A DNA stretch of 64,000 bases from Bradyrhizobium agreste (GCF_016031625.1 NZ_JACCHP010000024.1:1-64000), one strand, 5' to 3'; positions 43,527 to 53,093 are shown, counted from the stretch's first letter. The notes: generated from the sequence alone by a model not told the origin. Made by a program: numbers and translations.

Positions 43527-44339
43527 CTAAAGCGGCGCCGCGCTCTCGCCCTGCGAGCTCGACAGCTTCGAGGCGAGCGAGGCGATGACGATGACGACGG
43601 CGATCAGGGCGATCACCAGCGTGCAGATCGCGTTGATCTCGGGCTTCACGCCGAGCCGCACCTCCGAATAGATGCGGATCGGCAGCGTCGCCGAGCCCGG
43701 GCCGGTGGTGAAGCTCGCGATCACGAGATCGTCGAGCGACAGCGTGAACGCCAGCATCCAGCCGGCGACGATCGCCGGCGCGATCAGCGGCAGCGTCACG
43801 GCGACGAACGCTCGCACCGGATCGCAGCCGAGATCCATCGCCGCCTCCTCCAGCGAGCGATCGAGCGAGCCGAGGCGCGACTGCACGACCACCGCGACGA
43901 AGCACATGGTCAGCGTGGTGTGGGCGATCGTCACCGTCCAAAAACCGCGCTCGGCGTTCAGCGCGACGAACAGCAAGAGCAGCGACAATCCCGTTATCAC
44001 CTCCGGCATCACCAGCGGGGCGTAGAGCATGCCCGAGAACAGTGTGCGGCCGCGAAATCGTTCACCGCGCGACAGCGCCACCGCTGCCAGGGTGCCGAGC
44101 AACGTCGCGATGGTCGCGGAGGCGACCGCGACCCGCAGGCTCATCCAGGCGGCCTCGATCATGGCGCGGTCATTGAAGAACTCATGATACCAGCGCAGCG
44201 ACCAGCCGCCCCACACCGTCACCAGGCGCGAGGCGTTGAAGGAATAGAGCACGAGGATCAGGATCGGCAAATAGAGGAAGGCCAGCCCGAATGCCAGCGA
44301 GGCGATGTTGAAGCGGGACAGGCCGGAGACCTTGCGCAT
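43527..44339 (-). CDS. potC: PotC-like ABC transporter permease
   Basis: 270 aa from the ATG at 44339 (MRKVSGLSRFNIASLAFG). About six helices, with the EAA-type loop LEEAAMDLGCDPVRAFVAVTLPLIAPAIVAG typical of spermidine/putrescine-type importers. It lies 4 bp after potB. It forms the membrane channel with PotB and is powered by PotA. Substrate class is inferred from family only, since no potD or potF binding protein is in the cluster. Confidence 0.9.
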   Translation of the reverse strand: MRKVSGLSRFNIASLAFGLAFLYLPILILVLYSFNASRLVTVWGGWSLRWYHEFFNDRAMIEAAWMSLRVAVASATIATLLGTLAAVALSRGERFRGRTLFSGMLYAPLVMPEVITGLSLLLLFVALNAERGFWTVTIAHTTLTMCFVAVVVQSRLGSLDRSLEEAAMDLGCDPVRAFVAVTLPLIAPAIVAGWMLAFTLSLDDLVIASFTTGPGSATLPIRIYSEVRLGVKPEINAICTLVIALIAVVIVIASLASKLSSSQGESAAPL

Positions 44340-44343
44340 TGCG

Positions 44344-45258
44344 CTATCTTCCCTGTTCCAGCTGCCGCTTCTGCAGCCGCTCGTACAGCAAGAGCGGCAC
44401 CAGCAGCACGACCAGCAGCACGATCGCCGCAGCGGAGGCAACCGGCCAGTCCTTGTTGGTGAAGAATTCGAGCCACAGGGTCTGGCCGATCATCAGCGCG
44501 TTGGAGCCGGCCAGAAGGTCGGGAATCACGAACTCGCCGACGATCGGGATGAAGCACAAGAGCACACCGGCGCCGACGCCGGGCAGCGACAGCGGGAAGG
44601 TGACGAGCCAGAACACCTGCCAGGGTGGCGCGCCGAGATCGGAGGCCGCCTCTTCCAGAGCCGGCTCCATCTTGGCGAGCGTCGCGTAGAGCGGCAGGAT
44701 CATGAACGGCAAATAGGAATAGACGATGCCGATATACATCGCGGTATCGGTGGAGAGCCACACCACGGGCTGGCTGACCAGATGCAGCGCGAGCAGGATC
44801 TGGTTCAGCAAGCCGTCGTGCTGAAGGATGTTGATCCAGGCATAGATGCGGATCAGGAACGAGGTCCAGAACGGCACGATCACCAATACCATCGCCACCG
44901 CCTGCCAGCGCTTCGGCAGCCGCGCCATGCCGTAGGCGATGGGATAGCCGATCAGGAGCAGCAGCGCGGTGGCGGTGATGGCGACGGTGAGGCTGCGGAC
45001 ATAGGCAAAGACGTAAATGTCGTCGGAGCCGAGCAGCCTGAAATTGCCGACCGATAGCGCGGCAAAGGCCGCCTTCAGTGTGTCCCATCCGGCCGTCAGG
45101 TCGAACACCGGTTCATAGGGCGGCTGCGCAATCGCGGTCTGCGACAGGCTGATCTTGAGCACGAAGCCGAACGGCACCAGGAAGAACAGCACCATCCAGA
45201 CATAGGGCGCGATCGCTGCGAAGCGCGCCGGCCTTGCGAAGATGCGGCGCGAGCTCAT
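44344..45258 (-). CDS. potB: PotB-like ABC transporter permease
   Basis: 304 aa from the ATG at 45258, whose bases overlap the potA stop (ATGA). About six helices and the EAA loop LEEAASDLGAPPWQVFWLVTFPLSLPGVGAG. It pairs with PotC. The N-terminal ARPARFAAIAPYVWMVLFFLVPFGFVLKISL is typical of PotB. Inner-membrane component of a polyamine-type (or related amine/organic) importer. Confidence 0.92.
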   Translation of the reverse strand: MSSRRIFARPARFAAIAPYVWMVLFFLVPFGFVLKISLSQTAIAQPPYEPVFDLTAGWDTLKAAFAALSVGNFRLLGSDDIYVFAYVRSLTVAITATALLLLIGYPIAYGMARLPKRWQAVAMVLVIVPFWTSFLIRIYAWINILQHDGLLNQILLALHLVSQPVVWLSTDTAMYIGIVYSYLPFMILPLYATLAKMEPALEEAASDLGAPPWQVFWLVTFPLSLPGVGAGVLLCFIPIVGEFVIPDLLAGSNALMIGQTLWLEFFTNKDWPVASAAAIVLLVVLLVPLLLYERLQKRQLEQGR

Positions 45259-46427
45259 GATTGCAGCACCACGCAATCATCCGGCGTGAACCAGGCGACG
45301 ACATGCTGGTTCAGGCCGTAGGCGTCGACGTCGAGCCGCGCGCTGTTGGCGACCGACGCCTGCAACGTCCCGCCGGTGTCGAGCTTCACCTTGTAGGTGG
45401 TGGTGCCGCCGAGATAGCAGATGTCGGCGATCACGCCGTCGAGGCTGTTGATCGCCGTCTCACGACCGGCCTCGCTGACCGGGCCGCGCCGCGACAGCTT
45501 GACCTTCTCGGGGCGAATCGCGACCGCCAGTTTTCCAGTGCCGACGGCCTCGCGCGGCTCGGCCACCACCAGCGTTCCCGCATCACGCGTGCCGATCACC
45601 AGACGATGACCGTCGCGCAACTTGGTCTCACCGTCGAACAGATTGACGTCGCCGACGAACTCGGCGATCCAGCGCGAGCGCGGCGCCTCGTAGAGCTCGC
45701 GGGGGCTCGCGACCTGGGCGAGCTTGCCTGATTTCATCACCCCGATTCTATCAGCCATCGTCATCGCCTCCTCCTGGTCGTGGGTGACGATGATGAAGGT
45801 CATGCCAAGCCGCCGCTGCAGCTCCATCAGCTCGGCCTGCGTGTTTTCGCGCAACTTTTTGTCGAGGGCTGCAAGAGGCTCGTCGAGCAGCAGGAGCTGC
45901 GGCCGGCGCGCCAGGGCGCGGGCCAGCGCCACGCGCTGGCGCTGACCGCCGGACAGCTGGTCCGGCTTGCGCTTTTCCAATCCTTCGAGCTTGACCAGCG
46001 CGACCATCTCCGCCACGCGCGTGGCGATGTCGGCACGCGGCATGCCGGCGCGCTTCAGGCCGAAGGCGATGTTGTCACGCACCGACAGATGCGGGAACAG
46101 CGCATAGTTCTGGAACATCATGTTGATCGGGCGCTCATGCGGCAGCGCCTGCGCGATGTCCTTGCCGCCGAGCAGGATGCGCCCCTCGTCCGGCGCCTCG
46201 AAGCCAGCGAGCATGCGCAAGAGCGTGGTCTTGCCGCAGCCGCTCGGGCCGAGCAGCGCGAAGAACTCACCGGCCTTGATATCGAGCGACACGCCGTCGA
46301 CGGCGCGGAACGTGCCAAAGGTCTTGGCGACACCCTCGATGCGCAGCAGCGGCTGGCCGGCCGCCGGACATGCATCTCCGCCAGCCGGTTCAGCCGCAAC
46401 GTTCGTTCCGGGCAATTCTTCCGCCAT
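45255..46427 (-). CDS. potA: PotA-like ABC transporter ATP-binding protein
   Basis: 390 aa from the ATG at 46427; a TTG at 46439 is an alternative. Walker A GPSGCGKTTLLRM, signature LSGGQRQR, Walker B LLLLDEPLAALDKKLR and H-loop VTHDQEEAMTMADRI are all intact. A C-terminal TOBE domain (about 290-390) follows, typical of PotA. It heads the potA-potB-potC string and lies 52 bp downstream of the GlpD-like gene on the same strand. Confidence 0.94.
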   Translation of the reverse strand: MAEELPGTNVAAEPAGGDACPAAGQPLLRIEGVAKTFGTFRAVDGVSLDIKAGEFFALLGPSGCGKTTLLRMLAGFEAPDEGRILLGGKDIAQALPHERPINMMFQNYALFPHLSVRDNIAFGLKRAGMPRADIATRVAEMVALVKLEGLEKRKPDQLSGGQRQRVALARALARRPQLLLLDEPLAALDKKLRENTQAELMELQRRLGMTFIIVTHDQEEAMTMADRIGVMKSGKLAQVASPRELYEAPRSRWIAEFVGDVNLFDGETKLRDGHRLVIGTRDAGTLVVAEPREAVGTGKLAVAIRPEKVKLSRRGPVSEAGRETAINSLDGVIADICYLGGTTTYKVKLDTGGTLQASVANSARLDVDAYGLNQHVVAWFTPDDCVVLQS

Positions 46428-46479
46428 GATCCCTGCCAACCCCGATTCCGCCGCACGCTAGCGGCCGATCGTGTTTAGC

Positions 46480-47958
46480 TCAACCGGTTCGGGATGAATC
46501 GTTCACACCCGCCATGAACGCCGCCAGCGCCTCATGGTCCGCCGCGGCCATGGTCAGGCCCAGCTTGGAGCGCCGCCACAGAACGTCATCCGGAAAACGC
46601 GCCCATTCGCGGGTCATGAGATAGCGCACTTCGGCGCCGGTCAGTCCGGGGCCGAAGGCGGGGCCAAGCTCTTCGCGTGTCCTTGCTTCGCCGAGCACGG
46701 CCGGCAATCGCGAGCCATAGGCCGCGACCAGGCGCTGGGCTTCCGGCTCCGACAGAAATCGCCAGCGCTCGCGTGCAAGGTCGACCTCGGTGTCGAAACG
46801 GTCCCAGGCGAAATCTCCACCCGGCAGCGCTGCGCCGGCGGTCCAGGGCGGCGACATCGGGTAGAACGGCGTCAGCTTCGTCACCGCCCGCTCGGCGCGC
46901 CGGCGCGAGGTGGTGACGTCGCCGCCGAAGATCGTGATCAGCGGCGCCTTGCGCCGGCGCGCGTGGAACAGGGTTGTGCCCTCGCGTTGCCGCGCGGACG
47001 CCAGCCTCAAATTGACGCCGGAGACCGTCCGGACCACGTCGGTTGGGACCACCCGCTCGCGGAAGTAGCGGCTCGCCGCTTCGCAGAGATAAGAGACGTC
47101 GGCCCCTCGCATCGCCACGATAGCGGGATCGCCGGTGAACTCGTGCGTGACCGTGCCGATCAGCGTGAACGCGCGCTCGAACGGGCTTGCGAAGATCAGC
47201 CGGCCGTCGCTGTTCTGGAAGACGTAGACGTTATCTGAATCGAACAGCCTGGGCACGATGATCTGGCTCATCTGCACGGCCGTCACGGCGGGCTGCGGCT
47301 GGCGCAGGACCGTCTCCGCGACGATCGAGGTCCAGCCGCCACTGGTATTGGCCAACGCCCTTGCAGTGATGGAGCGGCGATGGCCGCGATCGACCACGGC
47401 GAGCCGCCAGATGTCGGTTCGGTCGGCGCGCACGCAGCGTGCCCCGGTCCAGATCGCCGCGCCGCGCTCGGCGGCGTCCAGCGCCGTGAGCACGACAAGG
47501 CGGGAATCGTCGACGATGCAGTCCGAATATTCGAACGCCGTGCCGAACGGGCGTTTCAGCGCATTGCCGACCGGGTGATGGGTGATGTCGAGGGTCGCCG
47601 AGCCGGGCAGGCCGCTCCGGCCCGCGAGGCCGTCATAGAGCAACAGGCCGGCGCGCAGCAGCCAGGGTGGACGCTCGTCGGCATGCGCAGGAATCACGAA
47701 ACGCATCGGCCGAACCAGATGCGGTGCGATCCGGAGCCAGGTCCGGCGCTCGGCCAGGGCCCGGCGCACACGCCAGAAGCCACGGCGCTCCAGCGCCGAG
47801 AGATCGCCGTGGATCAGCCGCGGTGTGGCCGACGACGCCGCGCCTGCGAGATCGCCCTGCTCGAACAGGATCACCCGCAAGCCGCGGCCCGCCGCATCGC
47901 GGGCGATGCTGACGCCGTTCAGGCCGCCGCCGATGATCGCGAGGTCGTAGTCCGCCAT
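46480..47958 (-). CDS. glpD: GlpD-like FAD-dependent glycerol-3-phosphate dehydrogenase
   Basis: 492 aa from the ATG at 47958 (MADYDLAIIGGGLNGVSIARDAAGRGLRVILFEQGDLAGAASSA). Dinucleotide-binding GGGLNG, the GlpD-type EQGDLAGAASSATPRLIHGDLSALE, and a C-terminal DAO-C-like domain (EVRYLMTREWARFPDDVLWRRSKLGLTM) are present. It would oxidise glycerol-3-phosphate to dihydroxyacetone phosphate at the membrane. The usual HGGLRYLE motif reads HGDLSALE here, so substrate use could differ. Upstream of potABC. A composite repeat with two perfect hairpins lies just before the start. Confidence 0.85.
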   Translation of the reverse strand: MADYDLAIIGGGLNGVSIARDAAGRGLRVILFEQGDLAGAASSATPRLIHGDLSALERRGFWRVRRALAERRTWLRIAPHLVRPMRFVIPAHADERPPWLLRAGLLLYDGLAGRSGLPGSATLDITHHPVGNALKRPFGTAFEYSDCIVDDSRLVVLTALDAAERGAAIWTGARCVRADRTDIWRLAVVDRGHRRSITARALANTSGGWTSIVAETVLRQPQPAVTAVQMSQIIVPRLFDSDNVYVFQNSDGRLIFASPFERAFTLIGTVTHEFTGDPAIVAMRGADVSYLCEAASRYFRERVVPTDVVRTVSGVNLRLASARQREGTTLFHARRRKAPLITIFGGDVTTSRRRAERAVTKLTPFYPMSPPWTAGAALPGGDFAWDRFDTEVDLARERWRFLSEPEAQRLVAAYGSRLPAVLGEARTREELGPAFGPGLTGAEVRYLMTREWARFPDDVLWRRSKLGLTMAAADHEALAAFMAGVNDSSRTG

Positions 47959-47969
47959 GAAGCCGTCGA

Positions 47970-48094
47970 ATGGGAGCGAAGCGCTCCCATCACTAGAGCC
48001 ATTTCCGTTCCGATGAAATCGGAACGGTGGCTCGAGATTCATATTCTGACGCGTTTTCTTGACGCGAACCGGTGTCCACTTCGCTCGAAAACGC
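47970..48094. repeat. Composite hairpin repeat at the glpD start
   Basis: Three units: perfect hairpin ATGGGAGCG-AAG-CGCTCCCAT (47970-47990), perfect hairpin CCGTTCCGAT-GAA-ATCGGAACGG (48005-48027), and inverted GCGTTTTC/GAAAACGC around GACGCGAACCGGTGTCC (48051-48094). The first ends 12 bases before the glpD ATG, within the ribosome-binding zone. Confidence 0.8.
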
Positions 48095-48095
48095 T

Positions 48096-50780
48096 CTAGC
48101 CGGTCTTAAGCGCAAGCTCCATGGCTTCGGCGCGGCCGACGAGCCCGGCATATTTGCCGATTGGCAAAGGCTTGCCGAGCAGATAGCCCTGCACACCGTC
48201 GCAGCCTTCGTTGGCGAGGAAGGCGAGCTGGTCGACCGTCTCGACGCCCTCGGCGATGATCGACATTTCGAGGCCGTGGCCCAGGTCAATGACGGCCCGC
48301 ACGATCGCCGCCGATTGCGGGTTGCGGCCGAGATTGATGATGAATGCGCGGTCGATCTTGATCTTGTCGAACGGGAACGCCTGGAGGTAGCTCAGTGAGG
48401 AATAGCCGCTGCCGAAATCGTCCATGGAGATGCGCACGCCGAGCGCCTTCAGGCGGCGCAGCAGCGCAAGGCCCCTGTCGAAATCCTCGATCAGAACACC
48501 TTCAGTGATCTCGAGCTCGAGCCGGCCGGGTGCAAGGCCCGTCTCGATCAGGATCGAATGGACGAGCCCGACCACGTCGCCGTGCATGAACTGCGCCGGC
48601 GACAGATTGACCGCGACCTGCAGCGGCTTCGGCCAGGACGCCGCCTCGCGGCAGGCCTCGCGCAGGATCCACTCGCCCATCTCGACGATGAGGCCGCTCT
48701 CCTCGGCGATGGGAATGAATTCGGCCGGCGAAACCTGGCCGCGCACCGGATGCTGCCAGCGCGCGAGCGCCTCGAAGCCGATGATCTCGCTCTCGGCGAC
48801 GCTGTGACCCGCGGCCCCCTGCGGCTGGAAGGCGAGCGATAGCTCGCCGTTCTTGACCGCCATGGAAAGGTCCTGGTGCAGCACGCGGCGGTCGCGGATC
48901 TGCTGGTCCATCTCGGGCTGGTAGAGGCTGATCGTGCCGCGCGACTTCTGCTTGGCGCGGAACAGCGCCGCGCCGGCATTGGCGAGCAGCGAGGCGCCAT
49001 CGGTGCCATTGTGGGGGAAGACCGACATGCCCGTGGTGATGCCGGCGCGGACCGGCCGGCCGTCGATCTGGAAATCCTTCGCGACGGCTTCGCCGATCTG
49101 CTGCGCCAGCGCAAGGCCGGCCTCGGGCTGCTTACCGTCGATGATCAGGCCGAACTCGTCCCCTGACAGGCGCGCCACCACGCCGCCACGCGCGGAATCC
49201 TGGAGCCGATGGGCGACCTCGATCAGGAGCTTGTCGCCGAGCGCATGGCCGAAGACGTCGTTGACCTCCTTGAGGCCGTCGAGGTCGACGCAGAGCACGG
49301 CGAACTCCTCGTCGGTGCCCTCGCAAGCCTCGATCATCTGGGTCAGCGCCTGCAGGAAGGCGGCGCGATTCGGCAGATCGGTGAGGCCGTCGTGATAGGC
49401 CATGTGCGCCATGCGCGACTCGGTCTGCCGGCGATCGGTGACGTCCTCGTGGGTCTTGATCAGATATTGCGGCTCGCCGGCATCATTGACCACGGTGGCG
49501 CGGCGGGTGAGGAACAGCCGCAGGCCGTCCTTGGTGGAGATCGGATGCTCCTCGGTGATCATCCCGCGCTTCTTGATCGCGGCCTCGTCGCGCGCGACGA
49601 TCAGCTTGGCTTCCTTGGCGTTGAAGATGTCGGACGCGGTCAGGCCGGTGGCTTCCTCGCGCCTGCGGTTGAGGATCGTCTCCGCGCTGCGATTGGCGAG
49701 CAGATAGCGGCCGTCCTTGACCTGCTCCACGATCAGCGCAACCGGGATGTTGTCGACCACGAGCTCGAGGAACTTCTTGGTGCTCTCCAGCTCCTCCGAC
49801 AGCGAACGGCGGTCGGTGATGTCCTCGAACACGATGAGCAGAAATTCGGGCTTGTTGCTCTCGTTGCGGACCACGATCCGGATCGAGGCGACCATGCGCC
49901 GCGCACCGGCACGATCCACCTCGAACTCGTTGCGGTACTGGCCATCCGGTGAATTGAGCGCCGCCTGGTCGGCCGCCTCGATGCTGGCCGCCGAGCTCGG
50001 CGCGAACAGCTCCCGCGCGTTCCTGCCGACGGCGAAGTCCCGCGACAATCCCCAGAACTTCTCATAGGCGCTGTTGGCGAAGATGTAGCAGCCGTCCTCG
50101 ATGTTCTTGGCCGCCACGCAGGCCGGCACATGGTCGAGCACCGATTCCAGGAATTGCTTGGTGGAGGCGAGCTGCCGCGACAGCCTGCGCTCCTCGCTGA
50201 CGTCGAGATGGGTCGCCACCGAGCCACCGTTCGGCAGCACGAAATATTTCACCAGGATGGCACGCCCGTCGGGCAGCTCCGTGATCAGGCCGTTGGCGCT
50301 CGCCGCCTTCTGGTAAAATTCGTCGTCGGTGACGCCGAGCACTCCGCGCTCGCGGCGCAGCCTCAGGATGTCGTAGCCGGTCATGTTGGGCCGGAGGTCG
50401 GATCGCCTCAGGCCATAGATCTCGAGATAGCGGTCATTGCAGAAGATGATGCGGCGCTGCGCATCCGTCATCACCACGCCCTGGTTGAGATTGTTCATGG
50501 CGGAGGAGATGAAAACGTTGCGCCGCAGCTGCAAGCGCCTGGACCGGCGCAGTGCGGAATGGAGCCACAGCCCGATCGCGGCGAGGAACGAGCAGACCAC
50601 GATGCCGGCGATCAGGGCCTCCCAGATCACGCCGGGATCAAGCCTGGCGAGATCGCGCGAAACGGCAAAGCTGTCCGATGCCGCAAAGGCGCGCGCAGGC
50701 GCGCCCGCACCGGCCAGGCATAGGAGGGCCTGCACAGCAATCGAAAGCGTGCTGCCCACGTGCCAGTTCTTCTCAGCCAT
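48096..50780 (-). CDS. PAS-GGDEF-EAL cyclic-di-GMP protein
   Basis: 894 aa. Signal-like N-terminus and one membrane helix (about 50-72), then three to four PAS modules (about 90-450, for example AMNNLNQGVVMTDAQRRIIFCNDRYLEIYGL). A GGDEF domain (about 455-615) has the active-site motif RLSGDEFGLI, and a C-terminal EAL domain (about 625-880) has GFEALARWQHP, LELEITEGVLIED and MDDFGSGYSSLSYLQAFPFDKIKID. The EAL catalytic residues look intact, while GGDEF reads SGDEF and lacks an RxxD inhibitory site. It is most likely a phosphodiesterase, possibly with regulated cyclase activity. Inner membrane. Confidence 0.94.
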   Translation of the reverse strand: MAEKNWHVGSTLSIAVQALLCLAGAGAPARAFAASDSFAVSRDLARLDPGVIWEALIAGIVVCSFLAAIGLWLHSALRRSRRLQLRRNVFISSAMNNLNQGVVMTDAQRRIIFCNDRYLEIYGLRRSDLRPNMTGYDILRLRRERGVLGVTDDEFYQKAASANGLITELPDGRAILVKYFVLPNGGSVATHLDVSEERRLSRQLASTKQFLESVLDHVPACVAAKNIEDGCYIFANSAYEKFWGLSRDFAVGRNARELFAPSSAASIEAADQAALNSPDGQYRNEFEVDRAGARRMVASIRIVVRNESNKPEFLLIVFEDITDRRSLSEELESTKKFLELVVDNIPVALIVEQVKDGRYLLANRSAETILNRRREEATGLTASDIFNAKEAKLIVARDEAAIKKRGMITEEHPISTKDGLRLFLTRRATVVNDAGEPQYLIKTHEDVTDRRQTESRMAHMAYHDGLTDLPNRAAFLQALTQMIEACEGTDEEFAVLCVDLDGLKEVNDVFGHALGDKLLIEVAHRLQDSARGGVVARLSGDEFGLIIDGKQPEAGLALAQQIGEAVAKDFQIDGRPVRAGITTGMSVFPHNGTDGASLLANAGAALFRAKQKSRGTISLYQPEMDQQIRDRRVLHQDLSMAVKNGELSLAFQPQGAAGHSVAESEIIGFEALARWQHPVRGQVSPAEFIPIAEESGLIVEMGEWILREACREAASWPKPLQVAVNLSPAQFMHGDVVGLVHSILIETGLAPGRLELEITEGVLIEDFDRGLALLRRLKALGVRISMDDFGSGYSSLSYLQAFPFDKIKIDRAFIINLGRNPQSAAIVRAVIDLGHGLEMSIIAEGVETVDQLAFLANEGCDGVQGYLLGKPLPIGKYAGLVGRAEAMELALKTG

Positions 50781-50982
50781 CAGCCACCCGCGATTTCAAC
50801 GTCGGATTGTCTGGCCTCGCGGGTTTGGATCGGGTAAACGCCTGTGGGAACAACAGAATAATGTCACGTGAAATACGGCAATTGCCCTGACATGATAAAC
50901 GCCATCTTAACGGAAGCCCCGCCTGCGCCGCCGGTTCCGGGCCATGCGCCACCGGTGCTCCCAACGGGTATCCTGCACAACC

Positions 50983-52086
50983 ATGGATAGGGTCGATTGC
51001 GTCGTCATCGGAGCCGGCGTGGTCGGGCTCGCGGTGGCCCGGAAGCTCACCCAGGCCGGGCGCGAGGTGATCGTGCTCGAGGAAGCCGAGGCGATCGGCA
51101 CCGTCACCTCCTCGCGCAACAGCGAGGTGATCCATGCCGGCATCTACTACCGGGCCGGGAGCTGGATGGCGCGCATGTGCGTGGCCGGCAAGCACGCCCT
51201 GTACCGCTACTGCGCCGAGCGCGGCATCCCGCACAGGAATTGCGGCAAGCTGATCGTCGCGACCAGCCCGAATGAGACCGAGAAGCTGCAATCGATCAAG
51301 GCGCATGCCGAGGCCAACGGCGTGCTCGACATGCAGCTGCTCTCGGGCGAGGCCGCACGCGCGCTGGAGCCGGCGCTCGCCTGCGACGCCGCGCTGCTGT
51401 CACCTTCGACGGGCATCATCGACAGCCACGCCTACATGCTCTCGCTGCGCGGCGAAGCCGAGGACGCCGGCGCGGCTTTCGCGTTCCACACCCCGCTGAT
51501 CCGGGCCAAGTCGGCCGCGGGCTTCATCGAGATCGATGCCGGCGGCGAGGCACCGATGACGCTGCAATGCAGCCTCCTCGTCAACGCCGCGGGGCTGTCG
51601 GCGACGCATGTGGCGCGCAACATCGACGGCATGCCGCTGGACCGGATTCCGCCGGCCTATCTCGCCAAGGGAAACTACTTCAGCTGCAACGCCAAGGCGC
51701 CGTTCTCGCGCCTGATCTACCCGGTGCCCGAGCCCGGCGGCTTGGGGGTGCACCTGACGCTGGACATGGCAGGACAGGCGCGCTTCGGGCCTGACGTCGA
51801 ATGGATCGAGACGATCAACTACGAGGTCGATCCCTCACGCGCCGAGCGCTTCTATCCGGCGATCCGCAAATACTGGCCGACGCTGCCTGACGGCGCGCTG
51901 ATGCCGAGCTATTCCGGCATCCGCCCGAAGATCGTGCCGCCGGCCGTGGCCACGCAGGATTTCTTGATGCAGGGCCCGCGCGATCACGGCGTTGCGGGCC
52001 TGATCAATCTGTTCGGTATCGAATCGCCGGGACTGACGTCCTCGCTCGCGATCGCCGATCACGTCGCCGAGCTCGCAGACATCTAG
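50983..52086 (+). CDS. FAD-dependent oxidoreductase, L-2-hydroxyglutarate oxidase-like
   Basis: 367 aa from the ATG at 50983 (MDRVDCVVIGAGVVGLAVARKL). FAD-binding GAGVVG, then EEAEAIGTVTSSRNSEVIHAGIYYRAGSWMARMCVAGKHALYRYC, which is the typical LhgO/L2HGDH pattern, and a C-terminal DFLMQGPRDHGVAGLINLFGIESPGLTSSLAIADHVAEL. It would oxidise L-2-hydroxyglutarate or a close 2-hydroxyacid, passing electrons to the quinone pool. Monocistronic; no strong Shine-Dalgarno is visible. The hydroxyglutarate specificity is inferred from family. Confidence 0.9.
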   Translation: MDRVDCVVIGAGVVGLAVARKLTQAGREVIVLEEAEAIGTVTSSRNSEVIHAGIYYRAGSWMARMCVAGKHALYRYCAERGIPHRNCGKLIVATSPNETEKLQSIKAHAEANGVLDMQLLSGEAARALEPALACDAALLSPSTGIIDSHAYMLSLRGEAEDAGAAFAFHTPLIRAKSAAGFIEIDAGGEAPMTLQCSLLVNAAGLSATHVARNIDGMPLDRIPPAYLAKGNYFSCNAKAPFSRLIYPVPEPGGLGVHLTLDMAGQARFGPDVEWIETINYEVDPSRAERFYPAIRKYWPTLPDGALMPSYSGIRPKIVPPAVATQDFLMQGPRDHGVAGLINLFGIESPGLTSSLAIADHVAELADI

Positions 52087-52244
52087 AGCGTTTCGAAACG
52101 CGGACAGATGCGTCAAGACCACGCGTGCAAACAAGCGCCGCGCAAACGTCTTGCCCGGTAGCACATCCTTGCAGCAGGGATGAGCACGAATGCTATCATC
52201 CCTGCGTGAAGGACGTGATCAACTCTACACTGTCATGGGGGTTA

Positions 52245-52427
52245 CTAGTGGAGCGTGTCGCCCGATTGCTTCAGACGCTCGATCTGGTCCTTGACCATCA
52301 ACTTCCGGCGCTTCAACTCAACAATTTGCAGGTCGTCTGTTGAAAGGTGCACGAGAGCTTCGTGCAATTCGTTTTCGAGAAGTTTGTGCTTCCGTTCCAA
52401 TTCAACCAGATGTGCCTGAATTGTCAT
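52245..52427 (-). CDS. DUF465 (YdcH-like) small coiled-coil protein A
   Basis: 60 aa, Lys/Leu/Glu-rich and helical throughout (IQAHLVELERKHKLLENELHEALVHLSTDDLQIVELKRRKLMVKDQIERLK). DUF465 signature ELKRRKLMVKDQI is at the C-terminal half. Function unknown; such proteins form short coiled-coil hairpins. It starts at the ATG at 52427 with CGAGGAGG upstream. It is transcribed away from a second DUF465 gene at 52758. Confidence 0.9.
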   Translation of the reverse strand: MTIQAHLVELERKHKLLENELHEALVHLSTDDLQIVELKRRKLMVKDQIERLKQSGDTLH

Positions 52428-52757
52428 TCGAAACCTCCTCGGTAGGGTTGAACCTTTAGGATTCGATCCGGACGCCCAAGTCTACATCACCGATTCGTCC
52501 TGTCGATGGGTATCCGTCGTCGCAGCGTCATTTTTGAAAGTTGATATGTAAGGAAGCGTGACCAAGGGAACCACGCCGGAAAAATCCATGATATCAATGC
52601 GCCGGCGCAACGCCGCAGCCCCTCGCAGAAATATGTTGCGGGAGATCGGCGACGAGGGATCGCAGATCGCTTGCGATCACGCGGCGCAAGGACGATAATT
52701 TCCACAGGGCATCCATAGCCCGGATCTCACGCCTATCGGTTTTCGGCCACCGCAGAC
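52428..52757. other. Divergent spacer between two DUF465 genes
   Basis: 330 bp with no credible gene; it must hold both promoters. A hairpin GATCGCA/TGCGATC with loop GATCGCT lies at about 52663-52678. I saw no clear -35/-10 pair or alphaproteobacterial EcfG (GGAAC-N16-17-CGTT) promoter. Confidence 0.6.
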
Positions 52758-52964
52758 ATGACCAATGAAGATGAGCGTGAGCTCGGAGCCGAGCTCACCC
52801 GGTTGCAGCAGGAACACCGAGATCTCGATGCGGCGATCGATGCGTTGCATCAATCGCCCGCCCCCGACCTGTTGCGGTTACAGCGGCTGAAGAAGCGCAA
52901 GCTGTTGTTGCGCGACCGCATCGCGTTTATCGAAGACCAGATTACCCCCGACATCATCGCCTGA
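52758..52964 (+). CDS. DUF465 (YdcH-like) small coiled-coil protein B
   Basis: 68 aa: MTNEDERELGAELTRLQQEHRDLDAAIDALHQSPAPDLLRLQRLKKRKLLLRDRIAF-type helix-turn-helix coiled coil with the DUF465 motif LQRLKKRKLLLRDRI. Distantly similar to the product of 52245-52427, so they are divergent paralogues. Function unknown. Confidence 0.9.
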   Translation: MTNEDERELGAELTRLQQEHRDLDAAIDALHQSPAPDLLRLQRLKKRKLLLRDRIAFIEDQITPDIIA

Positions 52965-53093
52965 CTGTGAGCCGGCATTCGCCGCCGCTCACCAGATGAA
53001 TCCGCTTGACTCAATAAGAACAAAAGAGGAACATTCCCGCGCGCCCCAACACCTCAGAGAACGCCCGAGCACGAGACCACGAGGACAACGCAG

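Noticed and set aside
45255..46427. ATPase of the CUT-type importer at 40138-43435
   Set aside because: It is on the opposite strand, coupled by an ATGA overlap to potB, and has the PotA-type arrangement. It most likely serves PotBC.
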